DNA from: Robiginitalea marina
Lineage (GTDB): Bacteria > Bacteroidota > Bacteroidia > Flavobacteriales > Flavobacteriaceae
Length of the DNA stretch: 64,000 bases
Reading direction: 5' to 3'
Assembly (NCBI RefSeq): GCF_024006985.1
Contig: NZ_JAMXIB010000006.1
Location: 179,237-243,236 of the forward strand
The position numbers were made by a program, and so were the translations under genes. Shown one piece after another: positions 62,154 to 64,000 of the stretch (position 1 is its first letter; every line of letters begins with the position of its first letter). The notes beneath the pieces are model-generated. The model saw only the letters and a list, made by a program, of their open reading frames with translations. It was not told where the DNA came from and ran no database searches.

Positions 62154-62861
62154 ATGAAACGAATGTGCCAAACCCTTATTTTACTGTTCCTCCCCTGCCT
62201 GCTCAGTGCCCAGATCGCCCCGGGGGTTTACCTGGCGACGGAACCCCTGGATGGGGGAAAGCGGAATTACCTGCTCCTGGTGGCCGATTCCTACCTGGTG
62301 CATACCATTTACGAATCGAGTCCCGCAAAGTTTGTCAGCACCATGGGGGGCTATTACGAGATAGCGGAAGACTCCCTGAAGGTCCGGCTTGAATTTAATT
62401 CCGACTTTGCAAAAACCGGGGAAAAGTCCCATAATGTATCGGTTAGTTATGCAGAGGGAAGCCTGATCTTCAATGGAAACATGGACCGCCCGTACACCCG
62501 GGAACCGGCCATGGAGCAACCCCTGGACGGGCAATGGCTGTTTGCTATGCGCGGGCCTGACACCGGACAGGAGCGCCGCGGGGACGGACAACCCCGCAAG
62601 ACCTTAAAATTCCTAATGGATGGATATTTCCAGTGGATCGCCTACAATACCGACACCATGGAATTCTTTGGCTGCGGCGGCGGGCGGTATGCGGCTGAAA
62701 ACGGCTCCTATATCGAGGCCATCCAGTTTTTTTCCAGGGATGATTCGCGGGTTGGGGCTGAACTGGATTTCCAGTTCGAAAGGAAGGGCAATGACTGGCA
62801 CCACACCGGCAAAAACAGCCGTGGGGAACCGATGTATGAAATCTGGTCGCTCCGGGAGTAA
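62154..62861 (+). CDS. Secreted protein of Bacteroidota 'membrane or secreted protein' type
   Basis: 235 residues with a signal peptide (CQTLILLFLPCLLSAQ). The repeating pattern YLATEPLDGGKRNYLLLVAD, YEIAEDSLKVRLEFNSD and, in the second half, AAENGSYIEAIQFFSRDDSR and GNDWHHTGKNSRGEPMYEIW suggests a lipocalin-like beta-barrel. Function unknown. Its stop lies one base from the moaC stop, converging. Confidence 0.75.
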   Translation: MKRMCQTLILLFLPCLLSAQIAPGVYLATEPLDGGKRNYLLLVADSYLVHTIYESSPAKFVSTMGGYYEIAEDSLKVRLEFNSDFAKTGEKSHNVSVSYAEGSLIFNGNMDRPYTREPAMEQPLDGQWLFAMRGPDTGQERRGDGQPRKTLKFLMDGYFQWIAYNTDTMEFFGCGGGRYAAENGSYIEAIQFFSRDDSRVGAELDFQFERKGNDWHHTGKNSRGEPMYEIWSLRE

Positions 62862-62862
62862 C

Positions 62863-63291
62863 TCAGCCCCGGAGGATATCCGATTTTCCCCCCCGTTTTT
62901 CCAGCAGGCGTATCAGGCGGATCTCAATCCCCTTGTCGAGGGGTTTCAGCATGTCATAGAGGTTCAGGGCCACCACGCTGGCGCCATGCATTGCCTCCAC
63001 CTCTACACCGGTTTTGTAATGCGTCCTCACTGTGACCCGGATACGGATCTCCAGCCCGCTGAGGTCATATTCGATTTGGGTGCCCTCGATGGGGATGGGG
63101 TGGCAATCGGGCAAGAGGTCAGGGGTTTTCTTCACCCCCAACAGCCCGGCAGCTTTGCTCATTTCAAACACATCGCCCTTGGGGACCCTGCCTTCCCGGA
63201 TGGCCATTACGGTATCCTGGCTGCTGAGTACTACGGTGGCTTCGGCCGTGGCGATGCGCAGGGTGACTTCCTTATGGGTAATATCTACCAT
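62863..63291 (-). CDS. moaC: Cyclic pyranopterin monophosphate synthase
   Basis: 142 residues from the ATG at 63291. DVFEMSKAAGLLGVKKTPDL, the DCHPIPIEGT site and HGASVVALNLYDMLKPLDKG are family signatures, with the catalytic Lys residues in VPKGDV and LDKG. It rearranges the MoaA product to cyclic pyranopterin phosphate in molybdenum-cofactor synthesis. It follows moaE on the same strand, 2 bases after its stop. moaA and moaD are not in the window. Confidence 0.95.
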   Translation of the reverse strand: MVDITHKEVTLRIATAEATVVLSSQDTVMAIREGRVPKGDVFEMSKAAGLLGVKKTPDLLPDCHPIPIEGTQIEYDLSGLEIRIRVTVRTHYKTGVEVEAMHGASVVALNLYDMLKPLDKGIEIRLIRLLEKRGGKSDILRG

Positions 63292-63293
63292 GG

Positions 63294-63737
63294 CTAACGG
63301 TTTACTTTCCAGGTATAGCTGTCGTCCTGGAAACATTCCTTCCCAAAAACGGGAAGTTCCTTTTTGATGCGTTCCACCACCTGTTGCAGGGTCTGAAAAA
63401 CGTCCTTCCGATGGGGGGAGGAAACAAATACAAAAAGGCAGATTTCCCCTACCGGCACCTCGCCCAGGCTATGGTAGATATGCATGCAACTAAGGTTGTA
63501 GGTTGCAAAGGCGTCTTCGCGGATCTCGTGGATCTTTTCAAGCGCCATGGCTTCATAGGCGGAGTACTCGATGGCCCGGACGGTCTTCCCGTCTATCACG
63601 TCGGCCCGAACCTGACCCAGGAAAATGTCGTGGGCCCCGATCCCGGTTTTGGATTGGTGCTTTGCGATGGAATCGGCGATGAATTGGGGCGATATGGCAC
63701 CTTCCACAAAAAGGGAAGGTCTTTTTGGTGTCTTCAT
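63294..63737 (-). CDS. moaE: Molybdopterin synthase catalytic subunit
   Basis: 147 residues from the ATG at 63737. Motifs FLGQVRADVIDGKTVRAIEY, YHSLGEVPVGEICLFVFVSS, HRKDVFQTLQQVVERIKKEL and the active-site GKECF (Lys of the PxWKKE-like loop) mark MoaE. It works with MoaD to put sulphur on precursor Z. Probably cotranscribed with moaC. Confidence 0.93.
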   Translation of the reverse strand: MKTPKRPSLFVEGAISPQFIADSIAKHQSKTGIGAHDIFLGQVRADVIDGKTVRAIEYSAYEAMALEKIHEIREDAFATYNLSCMHIYHSLGEVPVGEICLFVFVSSPHRKDVFQTLQQVVERIKKELPVFGKECFQDDSYTWKVNR

Positions 63738-63917
63738 CGGGCTTCGGTTACCCTGCGAAGTTACTGAAGTTTTGGCAAATTCGCCCCAGGGTACTCCCCC
63801 GCCTTCCGCCCGGCAACCTCCGGGGACAGCAGGCCCATCGCCCATGGAATCCGGCTCGTTTTTTGCCTAATTCCTTTCATTCCCCCAGATTCTTCCCGGA
63901 TTTTTAAAAAGTATTCA

Positions 63918-63925
63918 TAAATTCG
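63918..63925 (+). promoter_or_regulatory. -7 promoter-like box (TAAATTCG) before the tRNA
   Basis: A 7 of 8 match to TAnnTTTG, 14 bases before the tRNA 5' end at 63940. Confidence 0.35.
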
Positions 63926-63939
63926 CAGACTCGTTTTCC

Positions 63940-64000
63940 GGCCCCGTAGTTCAATGGATAGCCCCGATAGCTATCGGGGGAAGTTTCCTAAACTTTTCCC
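63940..64000 (+). tRNA. tRNA-Arg(CCT), 5' part, with an 18-bp palindrome replacing the 3' D strand (partial)
   Basis: GGCCCCG (63940-63946) is the acceptor strand, TA follows, GTTC (63949-63952) is the 5' D strand, and AATGGATA is the D loop. The 3' D strand (GAAC-like) and the joining base are missing and a perfect palindrome stands in their place (63962-63979). The anticodon arm GAAGT-TTCCTAA-ACTTT (63980-63996) has a 7-base loop with anticodon CCT (63987-63989), which reads AGG. The window ends before the variable loop, so the T arm and acceptor 3' strand cannot be checked. It may be a pseudogene or a tRNA with an unusual insert. Confidence 0.6.
63962..63979. repeat. Perfect 18-bp palindrome CCCCGATAGCTATCGGGG inside the tRNA
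   Basis: Equal to its own reverse complement over all 18 bases. As RNA it can form CCCCGAT-AGCT-ATCGGGG. I saw only this one copy in the window. It sits exactly where the 3' D-stem strand should be, so its placement looks like replacement of part of the tRNA, not a clean insertion. Confidence 0.9.

Noticed and set aside
1..64000. Insertion sequences, prophage genes, CRISPR arrays, toxin-antitoxin pairs
   Set aside because: No transposase, integrase, phage structural gene, regular repeat-spacer pattern or paired small toxin genes were seen.

Overview
The window looks like a chromosomal segment of a high-GC marine Flavobacteriaceae bacterium (Bacteroidota), of the Robiginitalea type; the genus is an inference from gene content and GC. 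The main evidence is: many TAnnTTTG-type -7 promoter boxes; type IX secretion (T9SS) C-terminal sorting domains on secreted proteins; an L-threonine dehydrogenase of the Flavobacterium type; DUF1800/DUF1501 and TM2 proteins; and an arginine decarboxylase / agmatinase / deoxyhypusine-synthase-like cluster. About 56 protein genes fill nearly all of the sequence. I see no insertion sequence, prophage, CRISPR array or obvious island, so most of the window is core genome.

Layout. 1-1.5 kb: end of prs, rplY (L25/Ctc), pth. 1.5-6 kb (minus): a Fn3-like lipoprotein and a large T9SS-secreted reprolysin-type metalloprotease. 6-16.9 kb (plus): ribF, a vitamin-K-carboxylase-like HTTM protein, serS, a TPR protein, DUF4286, a gamma-glutamylcyclotransferase-like protein, rsmA, mgtE, a 2-hydroxyacid dehydrogenase, outer-membrane phospholipase A and a coiled-coil/TM2 protein. 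17-20.6 kb (minus): GNAT, aspartate kinase, an OlsF-like bifunctional acyltransferase. 20.7-31.6 kb: fbp, a TerB-like gene, then a DNA-repair block (ligase-associated exonuclease, ATP-dependent ligase, Lhr-like helicase, PdeM phosphoesterase) followed by mfd. 31.6-36 kb: an ACT-like protein, YraN, and a DUF1800/DUF1501 pair. 36-42.6 kb: metG, a plug-domain surface protein, a deacetylase, ferritin and a small Cys-rich protein. 42.7-52.5 kb: a tailless SSB, two M28 peptidases, an Asp-box propeller protein, a CBS protein, an SDR protein and a TPR protein. 52.5-57.5 kb: trehalase, an NTF2-like protein, a lipoprotein, threonine dehydrogenase, and a protease-like/RimK fusion. 57.6-61.7 kb (minus): VOC protein, small acidic protein, DHS-like enzyme, agmatinase, arginine decarboxylase. 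61.7-64 kb: a secreted protein, moaC, moaE, and the 5' part of a tRNA-Arg(CCT) gene.

The most unusual thing seen is at the right edge. The tRNA-Arg(CCT) gene has a normal acceptor/D-arm start and a normal anticodon arm. Between them, where the 3' strand of the D stem should be, sits a perfect 18-bp palindrome. The window ends before the tRNA does. Other points worth a look are the vitamin-K-carboxylase homologue next to ribF, the protease-like/RimK fusion, the DHS-like enzyme with its catalytic lysine inside the agmatine cluster, the Cys/Lys-rich peptide beside ferritin, and the unclear start codon of mfd, whose listed TTG lies inside its own -7 box.
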